DNA of 64,000 bases from Cyclobacteriaceae bacterium (lineage in GTDB: Bacteria > Bacteroidota > Bacteroidia > Cytophagales > Cyclobacteriaceae). Below, one piece after another: positions 34,100-43,730 of this stretch; the stretch's first letter is position 1, and every line of letters begins with the position of its first letter. The DNA lies in NCBI GenBank assembly GCA_019638255.1, contig JAHBUD010000001.1:62001-126000 (forward strand), given 5' to 3'. The translations under genes and the position numbers were made by a program. Below the pieces are notes generated by a model. That model made no database searches, had not been told where the DNA came from, and worked only from the letters and a program-made list of their open reading frames with translations.

Positions 34100-35104
34100 T
34101 TAGTTCCGCATGGTCTCCATCTTTCGGATAATCAGCTTGGCCTGACGGATGGATTCCTTTCTGCGGCTGTCGTGTATGCTGGCATTGAGCTCATAACCAG
34201 CCAGCAACACAATGGTGATGAGTTGTATCCAGATCATAAGGGCGATAAGCACCCCAATCGATCCATAAATTTTATTGTACGTACCGAAGTGCGTGATGTA
34301 ATACGAAAAGCCATACGAAACCGCCAGGCTGAAAAGCGTTGCAATCAGCGAGCCGATAGAAAAAAACCGCCAGTTGTAATGAATGGCCGGGCCGAAGTAA
34401 TACATACTGGAGATTACCAGGAAGAATACAACGAAGATGACCAAGAACCGGAGCGCAAGCAGCATATATACCGTTGCTGTATCAATATTTAGTTCTACCC
34501 ACCCTACTTCACTTAAATTGGCTGTAATGTAATTCAATAATAACTGCCCTATAATCAGTAACGCGATGGCCACCAACAAGGCAACTGCAAGGTTAACGGT
34601 TAATCCGGTGGCAATCAAACGGGTTTTAATAGCGCCACGATTCTCAATTGTTTTGTAGCAGGCATTAAACGCACGCATCAATGCCATCATGCCGTTGGTG
34701 GACAGGTATATGGAAAGAATGAAACCAAACGAAAGCAATCCACCACGTTGATTGCTGATAATATCAAACACCGTAGAGGAAATAACTTCATACATGCTGG
34801 GCGGTAACTGCTCACTTAAAAATTCCATAATCGCTTCGGTGTTGAGATCAGGAAAATAAACCGTTACGTAAGGAATAAGGGTGAACAGGAAAATGATGGC
34901 CGGAAAAATGGCGATGATAAAGTTGAACGCTACACCATTGGCACGATCAAGGATTTCATCCTTCTGCAAATTGGCTAACAGGGTTTTCGCAATGAGGTAC
35001 AGCGAAACATTGTCGTACTTTTTAAACCGCACCCGCTTCATCCACGACAGCAACAGTTGTGCCTGGGTTAATTGAAGGAAGAACCGTTTGTACTTATACT
35101 TCAT
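34100..35104 (-). CDS. YihY/BrkB-family membrane protein
   Basis: A 334-residue inner-membrane protein with six transmembrane segments and the YihY signature RANGVAFNFIIAIFPAIIFLFTLIPY near residue 55, plus GGLLSFGFILSIYLSTNGMMALMRAFN and YGSIGVLIALMIWIQLITIVLLAGYELNA. ATG 35104 overlaps the stop of the thioesterase gene (ATGA); the frame extends 16 codons upstream inside that gene. It is not RNase BN despite old names. Function is uncertain, perhaps transport or envelope assembly. Confidence 0.9.
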   Translation of the reverse strand: MKYKYKRFFLQLTQAQLLLSWMKRVRFKKYDNVSLYLIAKTLLANLQKDEILDRANGVAFNFIIAIFPAIIFLFTLIPYVTVYFPDLNTEAIMEFLSEQLPPSMYEVISSTVFDIISNQRGGLLSFGFILSIYLSTNGMMALMRAFNACYKTIENRGAIKTRLIATGLTVNLAVALLVAIALLIIGQLLLNYITANLSEVGWVELNIDTATVYMLLALRFLVIFVVFFLVISSMYYFGPAIHYNWRFFSIGSLIATLFSLAVSYGFSYYITHFGTYNKIYGSIGVLIALMIWIQLITIVLLAGYELNASIHDSRRKESIRQAKLIIRKMETMRN

Positions 35105-35508
35105 GTAAAATAAGGTGCCAGTACATCCATCATCGCCTGCGGTGGGCGGCACGGTCGGCCCGACTTCTGATCAACAAAAGCCAGCAGTGTATGTCCCTGG
35201 TGAATCAATTTGTTTTCTTCGTTGTAAATATCGTAATGAAAAGAAATCCGCACAGAAGGTTTTTCATTAATGGTTGTGACTATACGCAAGTGCTCATCGT
35301 ACTTACCCGCCATTAAAAACTTCGAATGGTTTTCCAATACGGGCATGATGATGCCCATGGCTTCAATTTCCCGATAGGTCAAGCCCAGCCTGCGTAAGGC
35401 TTCCACGCGCGCCACTTCATAGTACATGGCATAGTTACCATAATACACATAACCCATCTGGTCTGTTTCACCGTAACGAACGCGCACCTTAGTTTCCGAC
35501 TGATACAT
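35101..35508 (-). CDS. Acyl-CoA thioesterase, YbgC/4HBT type
   Basis: A 135-residue hot-dog-fold protein. The 4HBT signature is visible: VRYGETDQMGYVYYGNYAMYYEVARVEALRRLG, with the catalytic Asp of ETDQMGYVYYGNY. Length is that of YbgC/FcbJ-type thioesterases, which hydrolyse acyl-CoA or acyl-ACP thioesters. The actual acyl substrate is unknown. It begins two bases after the mltG stop and overlaps yihY by four bases, so mltG, this gene and yihY form an operon. Confidence 0.92.
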   Translation of the reverse strand: MYQSETKVRVRYGETDQMGYVYYGNYAMYYEVARVEALRRLGLTYREIEAMGIIMPVLENHSKFLMAGKYDEHLRIVTTINEKPSVRISFHYDIYNEENKLIHQGHTLLAFVDQKSGRPCRPPQAMMDVLAPYFT

Positions 35509-35510
35509 GC

Positions 35511-36572
35511 TTATTTTTTGTTTTGGTTTGCACGCGCAATGCGTTGTTCGCGGGTGAGCGCCTGTTGATAGCGTTGCGCATTCTTCAGGTGCTCATTATA
35601 ACTGGCCGTAAAATTATGGTAACCAGAAAAATCTTCCTTGGCACACATGTAAAGAAAGTTGCTGGGCTTATAGTTCAGCACAGCCTCCAGCGTGGCAATC
35701 TCCGGCATATTGATCGGCCCAGGTGGAAGACCTTTATATTTATAAGTGTTGTACGGAGAGTCCACTTCCTTATGTTCATTCAGCACACGCTTCAGGGAAA
35801 AATCACCCACAGCATAAACTAATGTAGGGTCAGCTTGTAACGCCATGCCTTGCTTTAAACGGTTAATATAGAGTCCTGCAATAACGGGAGCCTCATCGCG
35901 CTTCACCGATTCGGCCTGAACAATAGAAGCGAGAATAGAAACCTGAATGGGTGAAAGACCTATGGCCTCTGCCTTTTGCCTGCGCTCCGCATTCCAAAAG
36001 CGTTCATATTCTCCAAACATGCGTTCTACCAGTTGCTTGCCGCTGATGGTGTAGTATACTTCATAGGTGTTCGGCAAAAACATAGAAAGGATGTTGTCGT
36101 TGGTAAATCCGCGCGAGTCCCCGGCCAAAAATCCAATCAACGCTGCTTCAAACTCGGCCGGTGTTAAGCTGATATTTTGGGTAATTTTCTCGGGTAGATC
36201 AGTAATCAACCGCACATTATTAAATGTAATGCGAACCGGTTCCTGCTCACCGGCACGTAAAAACCGGATGGCCTGAATATTATTCATATTGGAGCGAAGT
36301 ACAAACCTTCCGGGTTTCACCAATTTATCGTAATCCATTAAGCGCGCGAGAAAACTGAAGGACATTAAATCCTGCACGTATTCGCCTTCGTACAAAATCT
36401 TTTGAACCGTTTCAAAGGTGGCATCCTGAGGAATGAAGATGTACCGGTCTTCCTTCCCTACCAATATATTGGGCGTGTAGCAAATCTGGTAGGTATAAAA
36501 AGTAAATGAAATGAGCAGTACAGAGACTAAAATAAACGCGAACAGCTTGATGGGAGATTTTGCGTATTTCAT
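35511..36572 (-). CDS. mltG: Endolytic murein transglycosylase
   Basis: Cleaves nascent glycan strands and so terminates peptidoglycan polymerisation. The 353-residue protein has one N-terminal membrane anchor (residues 9-28), an LysM-like small domain and the YceG catalytic domain with [21 protein letters not shown], the catalytic Glu221 in [25 protein letters not shown] and [26 protein letters not shown]. The usual Glu-Lys-Glu-Thr context reads QAES here, with the acid retained. A -7 element ends seven bases before the ATG, so the mRNA is nearly leaderless. It heads a three-gene operon. Confidence 0.95.
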   Translation of the reverse strand: MKYAKSPIKLFAFILVSVLLISFTFYTYQICYTPNILVGKEDRYIFIPQDATFETVQKILYEGEYVQDLMSFSFLARLMDYDKLVKPGRFVLRSNMNNIQAIRFLRAGEQEPVRITFNNVRLITDLPEKITQNISLTPAEFEAALIGFLAGDSRGFTNDNILSMFLPNTYEVYYTISGKQLVERMFGEYERFWNAERRQKAEAIGLSPIQVSILASIVQAESVKRDEAPVIAGLYINRLKQGMALQADPTLVYAVGDFSLKRVLNEHKEVDSPYNTYKYKGLPPGPINMPEIATLEAVLNYKPSNFLYMCAKEDFSGYHNFTASYNEHLKNAQRYQQALTREQRIARANQNKK

Positions 36573-36579
36573 AAACCTT

Positions 36580-36587
36580 CAAAGATA
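36580..36587 (-). promoter_or_regulatory. -7 element immediately before mltG
   Basis: On the minus strand TATCTTTG (36587 to 36580) matches TAnnTTTG and is separated from the mltG ATG by seven bases, predicting an almost leaderless transcript. No clear -33 element was seen. Confidence 0.5.
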
Positions 36588-36668
36588 CAAAATGTAAGTT
36601 GGATGCCTGAGAACCAACAATTACTGTTTACTTTGGTTCCGTATTTCTTACACTGTTTTAGTTTGAAC

Positions 36669-37292
36669 ATGGCTGCCCAACTCTTATCAATCCATCCCAA
36701 AAATCCTGAAATGCGAAAAATAGCGCAGGTTGTTGAGGTGCTGAAAAAAGGTGGGGTGATTGTCTATCCTACCGACACGATCTACGGCATTGGCTGCGAC
36801 CTGATGAACCGGAAAGCCGTGGAACGTGTATGCAAAATCATGGATATTAAACCGCATAAACTTGACCTGTCCTTTATCTGCAACGACCTGAGCCACATTT
36901 CACAATACGTTAAGCGCATCGATACCCCTGTATTTAAGGTGTTGAAGAAATCGTTGCCCGGTCCGTATACATTTATTTTCGAATCAAGCAGTAAGGTTCC
37001 CAAAATTCTGGACGTAAATAAAAAAACGGTGGGTATTCGTATTCCCGATCATAACATACCGCGCATGATTGTGGCCGAACTGGGCAATCCGCTCATCACT
37101 TCTTCTATAAAAGACGATGATCATATCAAAGAGTACACCACCGATCCGGAAGAAATTTATGACGATTTCAAAAACCTGGTTGATTTGGTGATCGATGGTG
37201 GCGTTGGCGGAAACATTCCCTCCACCGTTGTTGACTGTACTACCAATGAGTTTGTACTCATTCGGCAGGGACTTGGTGAGTTTAGTTTTTAG
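36669..37292 (+). CDS. YrdC/Sua5-family L-threonylcarbamoyladenylate synthase
   Basis: Makes threonylcarbamoyl-AMP, used for t6A37 in tRNAs that read ANN codons. ATG 36669 ([10 protein letters not shown]) is the start by homology; the frame extends 22 codons upstream. The 207-residue protein shows [78 protein letters not shown] and [18 protein letters not shown]. Length fits the short YrdC/YciO type without the Sua5 extension. Because many genomes carry two paralogues, t6A function is likely but not certain. Its last four bases overlap those of the convergent gene at 37289. Confidence 0.9.
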   Translation: MAAQLLSIHPKNPEMRKIAQVVEVLKKGGVIVYPTDTIYGIGCDLMNRKAVERVCKIMDIKPHKLDLSFICNDLSHISQYVKRIDTPVFKVLKKSLPGPYTFIFESSSKVPKILDVNKKTVGIRIPDHNIPRMIVAELGNPLITSSIKDDDHIKEYTTDPEEIYDDFKNLVDLVIDGGVGGNIPSTVVDCTTNEFVLIRQGLGEFSF

Positions 37293-38389
37293 GGCTGCAC
37301 AGCAACAATGTTTCCGGTTTTTTCAATCCGGAATTTTCGGTTGATCCGCTCTGATCCATTCCACAGCTCAAGCGTAATTCCTAGTTGCTTATCTACTTCG
37401 AGAGAAGCTTGCCGGGTTTCTGAACCCTTGAAGAAATTATTGTCGAACAATTTCAGTTTAAAAAATGCATCTGATTGAAGTGCAATGCTCGCTAAGTAGT
37501 AGGCAGTGTATTCATCATCCCTAACAAAATAGAGATTAGTATAAAAATTTGAGTTGCTGGTAAGGGTTGCAATGCCAAACACGTAGCGGTCATCAGTCCT
37601 GTCGAAATCCTTCTCTAACAACTCAGGCTGCACGGCAGACATCATAAAGGGAACATACGATTGATACGAAGATGACTTTATGTTTTCCTGAATAAAGACC
37701 TGCTTCTGCTGTATTTCAACGGGCGTACCCGCCAGCACAAGGTCATCCGTTGTATACTGGATCGGCAAGTTTACTTGCGTTAAAACCGGGGCATCTTCCC
37801 ATTCTTCTTCATCCTGATCGTATTCATCATCAATCTCCGCTTTAAACTCAACAATATTTCTTCCGGTTTCCATGATTGATCCTTTGGCATTGATCCGGTA
37901 AGAAATAAACGCAGCCGCTGATGGTCGCAAGGAATTTTCAAACACAGAACTATGGATGGTCATGTTCAGCTCTTCATCAATTGAAGCATAATTCGGACTA
38001 ATGCCGACTCCTACTGATGGCACGGCCTCCGTCAACGCGATGTCGTCCTTCCGCTCTCCGTTAACAAACGTTGCCATACGAATATAGGTATCCGAAGGAC
38101 TGGAGTATCCATAGATCAACACTGTGCATTCGGAACGGATAATTTTACCGTAAGCAAACCAAGTTTCATAAATATTTGCACCGCTAACTTCAAAAGGTCT
38201 GTCGTGGCCAAAAATTTTAAGTGCACGCACCATGGCTGTATCAATTTCGGTTACTTCCAGGTTTTCAATATCCGTTGTGCTGGTTGGTAGTTGTAACTCC
38301 TTTACGGTGTTCAGGAAATTATCTGTCGCATGATCATTTGTTGAACACGAAACCAAAACAAGCACAAGGAAGAAGATACACGCACGCAT
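37289..38389 (-). CDS. Lipoprotein of unknown function
   Basis: A 366-residue lipoprotein: hydrophobic N-terminus [16 protein letters not shown] with the lipobox Cys at 15. The mature part is acidic, with a run of Asp/Glu near residue 195 ([13 protein letters not shown]), and strand-rich. I recognise no family. It shares its last four bases with the convergent YrdC gene. Five bases upstream of its start is the stop of another secreted unknown protein on the same strand, so they are probably one operon and may act together. Confidence 0.75.
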   Translation of the reverse strand: MRACIFFLVLVLVSCSTNDHATDNFLNTVKELQLPTSTTDIENLEVTEIDTAMVRALKIFGHDRPFEVSGANIYETWFAYGKIIRSECTVLIYGYSSPSDTYIRMATFVNGERKDDIALTEAVPSVGVGISPNYASIDEELNMTIHSSVFENSLRPSAAAFISYRINAKGSIMETGRNIVEFKAEIDDEYDQDEEEWEDAPVLTQVNLPIQYTTDDLVLAGTPVEIQQKQVFIQENIKSSSYQSYVPFMMSAVQPELLEKDFDRTDDRYVFGIATLTSNSNFYTNLYFVRDDEYTAYYLASIALQSDAFFKLKLFDNNFFKGSETRQASLEVDKQLGITLELWNGSERINRKFRIEKTGNIVAVQP

Positions 38390-38393
38390 AGTT

Positions 38394-38984
38394 TTAGTTT
38401 TTAATGAATTTACCCAACTCGCGATTCCACACTAACTGAACCGTTCGCTTCAGTACCGGTGCAAGAACATCATAATAATCGGCTGCGATGAAATTATCCA
38501 CGGTTGATTCTGTATGAACCTTCACCACTATTGTGGTGCCGAAGCGGGGTAAAACGTATTCGTATATAACCCGCTGGTAGTTTGCCGCGGGCAAAGGTTT
38601 TGTTTTATCCCAAAAATCGGAAAAGCCCACAGCAGGCAGCACCTGCTTGGTTACATCTGTCCAGGTTCCGTTACTGAACGTATAGAATCGTGTAAGGCTT
38701 TCAGGGCTGCCAGCGCCACCATCATTAAAGTAACGGTAGGCAAACACTTTGCTCTTATCCGCTTTAACAAAATAGGTGAATGTATTTTCTACAGGTACTC
38801 CATACTCCCAACACTTAATAAACAAGAAAGCATTTTTAGTATCGGTGAGTACCGAGTCTGCACAATCGGGTACATTGATGAAATCCTGGTGCTTGTGCGG
38901 AAACCTGTCGTACCACTCGCGTATGGTTTGGGCCTGCAGAGTGAGGATCATCAGGTTAGCCAGGATAAACGTTGCTGCTTTCAT
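38394..38984 (-). CDS. Secreted protein of unknown function
   Basis: A 196-residue exported protein with signal peptide MKAATFILANLMILTLQAQ. The mature part contains TIREWYDRFPHKHQDFINVPDC, FLIKCWEYGVPVENTFTYFVKADKSKVFAYRYFNDGG and VLPRFGTTIVVKVHT; two cysteines could form a disulfide. No named domain is recognised. It precedes the lipoprotein gene at 37289-38389 with a four-base gap. Confidence 0.72.
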   Translation of the reverse strand: MKAATFILANLMILTLQAQTIREWYDRFPHKHQDFINVPDCADSVLTDTKNAFLFIKCWEYGVPVENTFTYFVKADKSKVFAYRYFNDGGAGSPESLTRFYTFSNGTWTDVTKQVLPAVGFSDFWDKTKPLPAANYQRVIYEYVLPRFGTTIVVKVHTESTVDNFIAADYYDVLAPVLKRTVQLVWNRELGKFIKN

Positions 38985-39052
38985 AAAATTTTATCGAATG
39001 TAATGCGGAATATTGATGGCCCATTGTAAAAACCCGAAGTGCAACCTTTCAT

Positions 39053-39060
39053 TACCTTTG
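39053..39060 (+). promoter_or_regulatory. -7 element immediately before the WbqC gene
   Basis: TACCTTTG matches TAnnTTTG and ends five bases before the ATG at 39066, predicting a leaderless or near-leaderless mRNA. It lies inside the longer frame starting at GTG 39039, which is therefore unlikely. Confidence 0.55.
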
Positions 39061-39065
39061 CGTTA

Positions 39066-39695
39066 ATGGCCGGCATCCTTACTGAACTTCACTACCTCCC
39101 CACCCTCGCCTACTTCAGCAACTTGCTAAAACACGATGCCGTAATCTTGGAAAAGCATGAACATTACGTGAAACAATCCTTCCGAAACCGGTGCACCATC
39201 CTCACGGCCAATGGGATACAAACATTGATTGTGCCCCTTACCGATAAGCACGGAAAAATCGCCATCAAAGATGTGCGCATTGATTACAGTCAGAAGTGGC
39301 TGAACAACCATTGGCGCACCATTACTTCAGCTTACCGTAATGCACCATTTTTCGAATACTATGCAGATGACCTACATGACAATTTATTCAGGCAACCGAC
39401 ATTTTTATATGATCTTAATTACAGTCTGCTGACAATGTGTCTTAAATGGTTGAGAATCCAAACTCCCATTATGGAAACTACAACGTATATGAAGTCGCCA
39501 GAAGATGGATTTGTGGATTTTCGCAACCGTCTGAATGCAAAAAAACCGGAAACATTGGATGATCACTTCCAATGTCATCCTTATCCACAGGTATTTGGCA
39601 AACCGTTTGTTAAACATATGAGCGTTGTTGACCTGATCTTTTGCCTGGGCCCCGAAGCCCGCCAGTTTGTTGAGCCAAGGAATGCGGGAAAATGA
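39066..39695 (+). CDS. WbqC-family protein
   Basis: A 209-residue cytosolic protein starting at ATG 39066 with AGILTELHYLPTLAYFSNLLKHDAVILEKHEHY, the WbqC opening. Further family stretches are SFRNRCTILTANGIQTLIVPL, IDYSQKWLNNHWRTITSAYRNAPFFEYYADDL and the C-terminal YPQVFGKPFVKHMSVVDLIFCLGPEA. WbqC genes occur in some O-antigen loci and near lipoprotein or signal-peptidase genes; the biochemical role is unknown. It is divergent from two unknown secreted protein genes and followed 121 bases later by clpC. Confidence 0.92.
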   Translation: MAGILTELHYLPTLAYFSNLLKHDAVILEKHEHYVKQSFRNRCTILTANGIQTLIVPLTDKHGKIAIKDVRIDYSQKWLNNHWRTITSAYRNAPFFEYYADDLHDNLFRQPTFLYDLNYSLLTMCLKWLRIQTPIMETTTYMKSPEDGFVDFRNRLNAKKPETLDDHFQCHPYPQVFGKPFVKHMSVVDLIFCLGPEARQFVEPRNAGK

Positions 39696-39816
39696 ACAAA
39701 TTAAAAAGTCGTGGTGTTTTTCAGTAATGCCAGCCAGAAAGCCCAAAATGCTTGCTGAACTGCATAAAATCCCATTGAAAAGTTTACATTTACAGTAATA
39801 ATTTCCACAAAACTGC

Positions 39817-42348
39817 ATGGAAGCCAAATTCTCCAACCGCGTAAAAGAAGTGATATCGTTGAGCCGTGAAGAGGCTTTACGTCTTGGTCATGATTATATC
39901 GGTACCGAGCACCTTCTTCTCGGCCTCATCCGAGAGGGCGAAGGAGTTGCTGTGGGTGTATTGAAAAAGTTAGGGGTGCCCCTCGATGCGCTGCGCGGAG
40001 AGATCGAAAAAATTTCGAAGGGCACGGCCACCTATGAAATAAAAAATCTCGCTAACATTCCGCTAACCAAAGCGTCCGAGAAAGTACTGAAGATCACGTA
40101 CCTCGAAGCAAAAATTTTTAAAGCACAGTTAATCGGCACAGAACATTTGTTGCTCTCCATCTTGCGCGATGCCGATAACCTGGCAACTCAAATCTTAAGT
40201 AAGTTCGATGTGAACTACGAAACCGTAAAAGAAATGCTCGAATATCAACACGAAGGACCACAGGCTGCATCCGATACAGACGATCCGGATGATGACTCAT
40301 CACGTATTTTTGGCGGAGGGTCCGGAGCAGGAGGAAAAGAAAAGAAAGGAACGGAAAAATCTCGTACACCCGTACTCGACAATTTTGGCCGAGACCTAAC
40401 CCGCTTAGCCGAAGACGGTAAACTCGACCCGATTGTTGGTCGTGAAAAGGAAATTGAGCGCGTGGCGCAGATCCTGAGTCGCAGAAAGAAAAACAACCCG
40501 ATATTAATTGGTGAACCTGGTGTAGGTAAAACCGCTATAGCTGAAGGATTGGCGTTGCGCATCGTTCAGAAAAAAGTTTCGCGTGTTCTTTTTGGAAAGC
40601 GTGTGGTTACACTTGATCTCGCATCATTGGTAGCCGGCACAAAATATCGCGGCCAGTTTGAAGAGCGCATGAAAGCTGTGATGAATGAACTGGAGAAATC
40701 TCCGGATGTTATTTTATTCATTGATGAGTTGCATACCATTGTGGGTGCAGGGGGCGCCTCCGGATCGCTGGATGCTTCCAACATGTTCAAGCCTGCATTG
40801 GCTCGCGGAGAGATTCAATGTATTGGTGCCACTACGCTGGATGAATACCGTCAGTACATCGAAAAAGATGGCGCATTGGCCCGCAGGTTCCAGATGGTAA
40901 TGGTGGATTCTACCACACCAGAAGAAACCATCCAGATACTTGACAACATTAAAGAGAAGTATGAAGATCACCATCATGTGATCTATACCAAAGAAGCTAT
41001 TCAGTCGTGTGTGAAGTTATCTGATCGCTACATCAGCGACCGCTTCTTGCCGGATAAAGCCATCGATGTGATGGACGAAGCCGGTGCACGCGTGCATATC
41101 AACAACATTCACGTACCGGAAGATATTGTAAAGCTGGAGGAGGCGATTGAAGACGTGAAGAAAGAAAAGAACCGCGTTGTAAAAAGCCAGAAGTATGAAG
41201 AGGCTGCACAACTGCGCGATAAGGAGAAGAAATTACTGGAGCAACTCGACATTGCGAAAGCCAAGTGGGAAGAAAAAACCCGTACGGAGAAATACACCGT
41301 TAATGAAGATAACGTGGCCGATGTAATTGCCATGATGACGGGGATTCCTACCAAGCGCATCGCACAAAAAGAAAGCAACAAGTTGCTCGGTATGGGCGAA
41401 GAGTTGAGCGGCAAAGTAATCGGACAGGAAGAAGCCATTAAGAAATTAACAAAAGCCATTCAGCGTACCCGCGTAGGCCTTAAAGACCCGAAGAAACCAA
41501 TCGGTTCATTTATCTTCCTGGGGCCCACCGGTGTTGGCAAAACTGAATTGGCCAAAGTACTCGCTACGTACTTGTTCGACAAAGAAGATTCATTGATCCG
41601 CATTGACATGAGCGAATACATGGAGAAATTCTCTGTGTCGCGATTGGTTGGGGCACCTCCAGGCTATGTAGGTTACGAAGAAGGCGGACAGCTTACTGAA
41701 AAAGTAAGACGCAAGCCTTACTCGGTTGTGTTGCTTGATGAAATTGAAAAAGCACACCCGGATGTATTCAACATTTTGTTGCAAGTTCTTGATGATGGCA
41801 TTCTTACTGACGGATTAGGCAGACGCGTTGATTTCCGTAACACCATCATCATCATGACTTCCAACATTGGTGTTCGTGATTTGAAGGATTTCGGATCGGG
41901 TATTGGTTTCTCTACGGCCTCCAAACGCGAAAACGAAGAGGAAGCTATGAAGTCGACCATACAAAACGCCTTGAAGCGTGTATTCAGTCCGGAGTTCCTG
42001 AACCGCCTCGATGATGTAATTGTATTTAATTCGTTACAGCGCGAACATATCCATAAGATTATTGACATCACGTTGAAGAAAGTTTTTGATCGGATAAATG
42101 CCATCGGTTACAATGTTGAGCTTACCGAAAAGGCGAAGGATTTTCTCTCTGAAAAAGGATACGATCACCAGTTTGGTGCAAGGCCATTAAACCGTGCCAT
42201 CACCAAGTACCTGGAGGATCCGGTAGCCGAAGAAATCCTGAAAGGCGAAATTGAGGAAGGCGGAATAATTGTTGCTGACTACGATGGCAAAGGTGACCTA
42301 CTTACGCTGAAAGTGAAAAAACCTAAAGCAGCATCGAAAAAAGATTAA
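39817..42348 (+). CDS. clpC: ATP-dependent Clp protease ATP-binding subunit ClpC
   Basis: An 843-residue AAA+ unfoldase feeding ClpP. Residues 1-145 hold the double Clp-N repeat ([34 protein letters not shown]). The first AAA module has Walker A GEPGVGKT at 232-239 and [14 protein letters not shown]; the UVR segment, marking ClpC, lies near 452-487; the second has Walker A GPTGVGKT at 569-576 and [20 protein letters not shown] loop near 691 is the likely ClpP contact. It is probably the partner of ClpS at 18630, since no ClpA is visible. Low-complexity Asp/Ser/Gly stretch at 152-175. A strong terminator follows. Confidence 0.97.
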   Translation: MEAKFSNRVKEVISLSREEALRLGHDYIGTEHLLLGLIREGEGVAVGVLKKLGVPLDALRGEIEKISKGTATYEIKNLANIPLTKASEKVLKITYLEAKIFKAQLIGTEHLLLSILRDADNLATQILSKFDVNYETVKEMLEYQHEGPQAASDTDDPDDDSSRIFGGGSGAGGKEKKGTEKSRTPVLDNFGRDLTRLAEDGKLDPIVGREKEIERVAQILSRRKKNNPILIGEPGVGKTAIAEGLALRIVQKKVSRVLFGKRVVTLDLASLVAGTKYRGQFEERMKAVMNELEKSPDVILFIDELHTIVGAGGASGSLDASNMFKPALARGEIQCIGATTLDEYRQYIEKDGALARRFQMVMVDSTTPEETIQILDNIKEKYEDHHHVIYTKEAIQSCVKLSDRYISDRFLPDKAIDVMDEAGARVHINNIHVPEDIVKLEEAIEDVKKEKNRVVKSQKYEEAAQLRDKEKKLLEQLDIAKAKWEEKTRTEKYTVNEDNVADVIAMMTGIPTKRIAQKESNKLLGMGEELSGKVIGQEEAIKKLTKAIQRTRVGLKDPKKPIGSFIFLGPTGVGKTELAKVLATYLFDKEDSLIRIDMSEYMEKFSVSRLVGAPPGYVGYEEGGQLTEKVRRKPYSVVLLDEIEKAHPDVFNILLQVLDDGILTDGLGRRVDFRNTIIIMTSNIGVRDLKDFGSGIGFSTASKRENEEEAMKSTIQNALKRVFSPEFLNRLDDVIVFNSLQREHIHKIIDITLKKVFDRINAIGYNVELTEKAKDFLSEKGYDHQFGARPLNRAITKYLEDPVAEEILKGEIEEGGIIVADYDGKGDLLTLKVKKPKAASKKD

Positions 42349-42350
42349 AC

Positions 42351-42376
42351 AAAAAGCGGGGAAACCCGCTTTTTTA
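42351..42376 (+). terminator. Terminator of clpC
   Basis: AAAAAGCGGG, loop GAAA, CCCGCTTTTTT: a strong hairpin with a GNRA loop and T-run directly after the clpC stop. Confidence 0.95.
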
Positions 42377-42435
42377 ATTTCAGTAAATCTATGACAGGTT
42401 GTATAGAACCCCGTTCAACGGACGAAGTAAAGTAA

Positions 42436-43704
42436 ATGAGCAGGTCTATTATTCTAATTCTCTCCTTATTCTATTTTAACAGTATTGCTCAAGACCTTGA
42501 CTTGAAAAAACGGTATTCGTTCGCCAAATCCTATTTCGGAATAGATATAAATTACTTTTACGGCTTACAAAACAGTGCATTTTTAGACGAGGAGGGCGAA
42601 CTACAAACGCTAAATCGAAACAACTTTATTACTCCGGCACTAAACTTTGGCGCTACACACTTTTGGGGACATGCAGACTTTTTTGTTTCCATCGCTACTT
42701 TATCGAAACAATTTGCGCCAAGTGAAGTCGACAATTCAGTAAAATTTCGTGCGATTACAGGAGCAAGATTTTTTCCATTGGCCCTACAGCAAAATTCTAT
42801 TCGGCCATACTTGAGTTACAAGTTTGCGCCCGTTAGGTTAAATCAAAGTAATATAGCCGGTGAACCTTACAGAAAAACGCAGGTGAAATCTATCGTTGGT
42901 ACAGGGGTAGCCTATCAAACACCAAAAATATATGCATACCTTGGTTATGAGTTACTTCCCAACACCGAAACAGATATTTTCATTTCCAGAAGTCAAACTA
43001 CTGCATCTTCCTTTCCAAAAGCATTTATAAATTTTGGCATTAACTACACCCTTGAATTAACAAATGGTTCATACTCGGGGTCTATTCCAAGGCTTGACTC
43101 GCTATTGAGAAAGAAAAATATATTGGGTTGGTTTTTTGGTGTTGGTCCATCCTCAGCCTTTCCAACAACTACTTCGGAATACATTCAAGATTATTATCCA
43201 TTTCTGGATGATAAATCAATGCCCAGTATTTTTCCTGAAGTAACGGCTGGCTATCATTTTTCAAAAAGCGAATTTGCAATATCGGTTAATTTCAGGCCTA
43301 TTCGTCAAGTACGAAATGCATTTGCCTTCAAGCAAACGATTGAAAGAAATAGCCTGGGAGTTGAGATTTACAAATTTCTATTTGACTACCATGGATTTGC
43401 GCCTTTTATTGGCGCTGGTGCTTTACACGAAAAAATTACTTTGAATGAAGTTGATAATGGCTCAGAGATCACTAATGAAAAAATCACTACTACAACACCA
43501 TCGATCATTTTCGGCTGGGATATAAGACCTGGCAGACGGGCTGACATTTGGTTGCTGAGAACTAACTTAAGGTACTCACCTGCCTTAACAATAACTCAAA
43601 ATAACAGTAAACTAAGTCTACAGTATCTTGAATTCAATTTTATTCAATTTGTTGTTTATCCGCAGAGAATTAAAAAATATAGAGCTATGACTGCTTCAAT
43701 ATGA
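42436..43704 (+). CDS. Outer-membrane beta-barrel-like protein of unknown function
   Basis: A 422-residue exported protein with signal peptide MSRSIILILSLFYFNSIAQ. The mature part is full of alternating hydrophobic and polar strands with aromatic ends (FGIDINYFYGLQNSA, PALNFGATHFWGHADFFVSIATL, VGTGVAYQTPKIYAYLGYEL, GINYTLELT) and two halves of similar design, of which the second begins at about 225 (ILGWFFGVGPSSAFP). It is likely an outer-membrane barrel. No named family recognised. Base composition is somewhat AT-richer than the neighbours, which might indicate transfer. Confidence 0.75.
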   Translation: MSRSIILILSLFYFNSIAQDLDLKKRYSFAKSYFGIDINYFYGLQNSAFLDEEGELQTLNRNNFITPALNFGATHFWGHADFFVSIATLSKQFAPSEVDNSVKFRAITGARFFPLALQQNSIRPYLSYKFAPVRLNQSNIAGEPYRKTQVKSIVGTGVAYQTPKIYAYLGYELLPNTETDIFISRSQTTASSFPKAFINFGINYTLELTNGSYSGSIPRLDSLLRKKNILGWFFGVGPSSAFPTTTSEYIQDYYPFLDDKSMPSIFPEVTAGYHFSKSEFAISVNFRPIRQVRNAFAFKQTIERNSLGVEIYKFLFDYHGFAPFIGAGALHEKITLNEVDNGSEITNEKITTTTPSIIFGWDIRPGRRADIWLLRTNLRYSPALTITQNNSKLSLQYLEFNFIQFVVYPQRIKKYRAMTASI

Positions 43705-43730
43705 GTTCTTAGCTATTGAGCAGTCTATGG

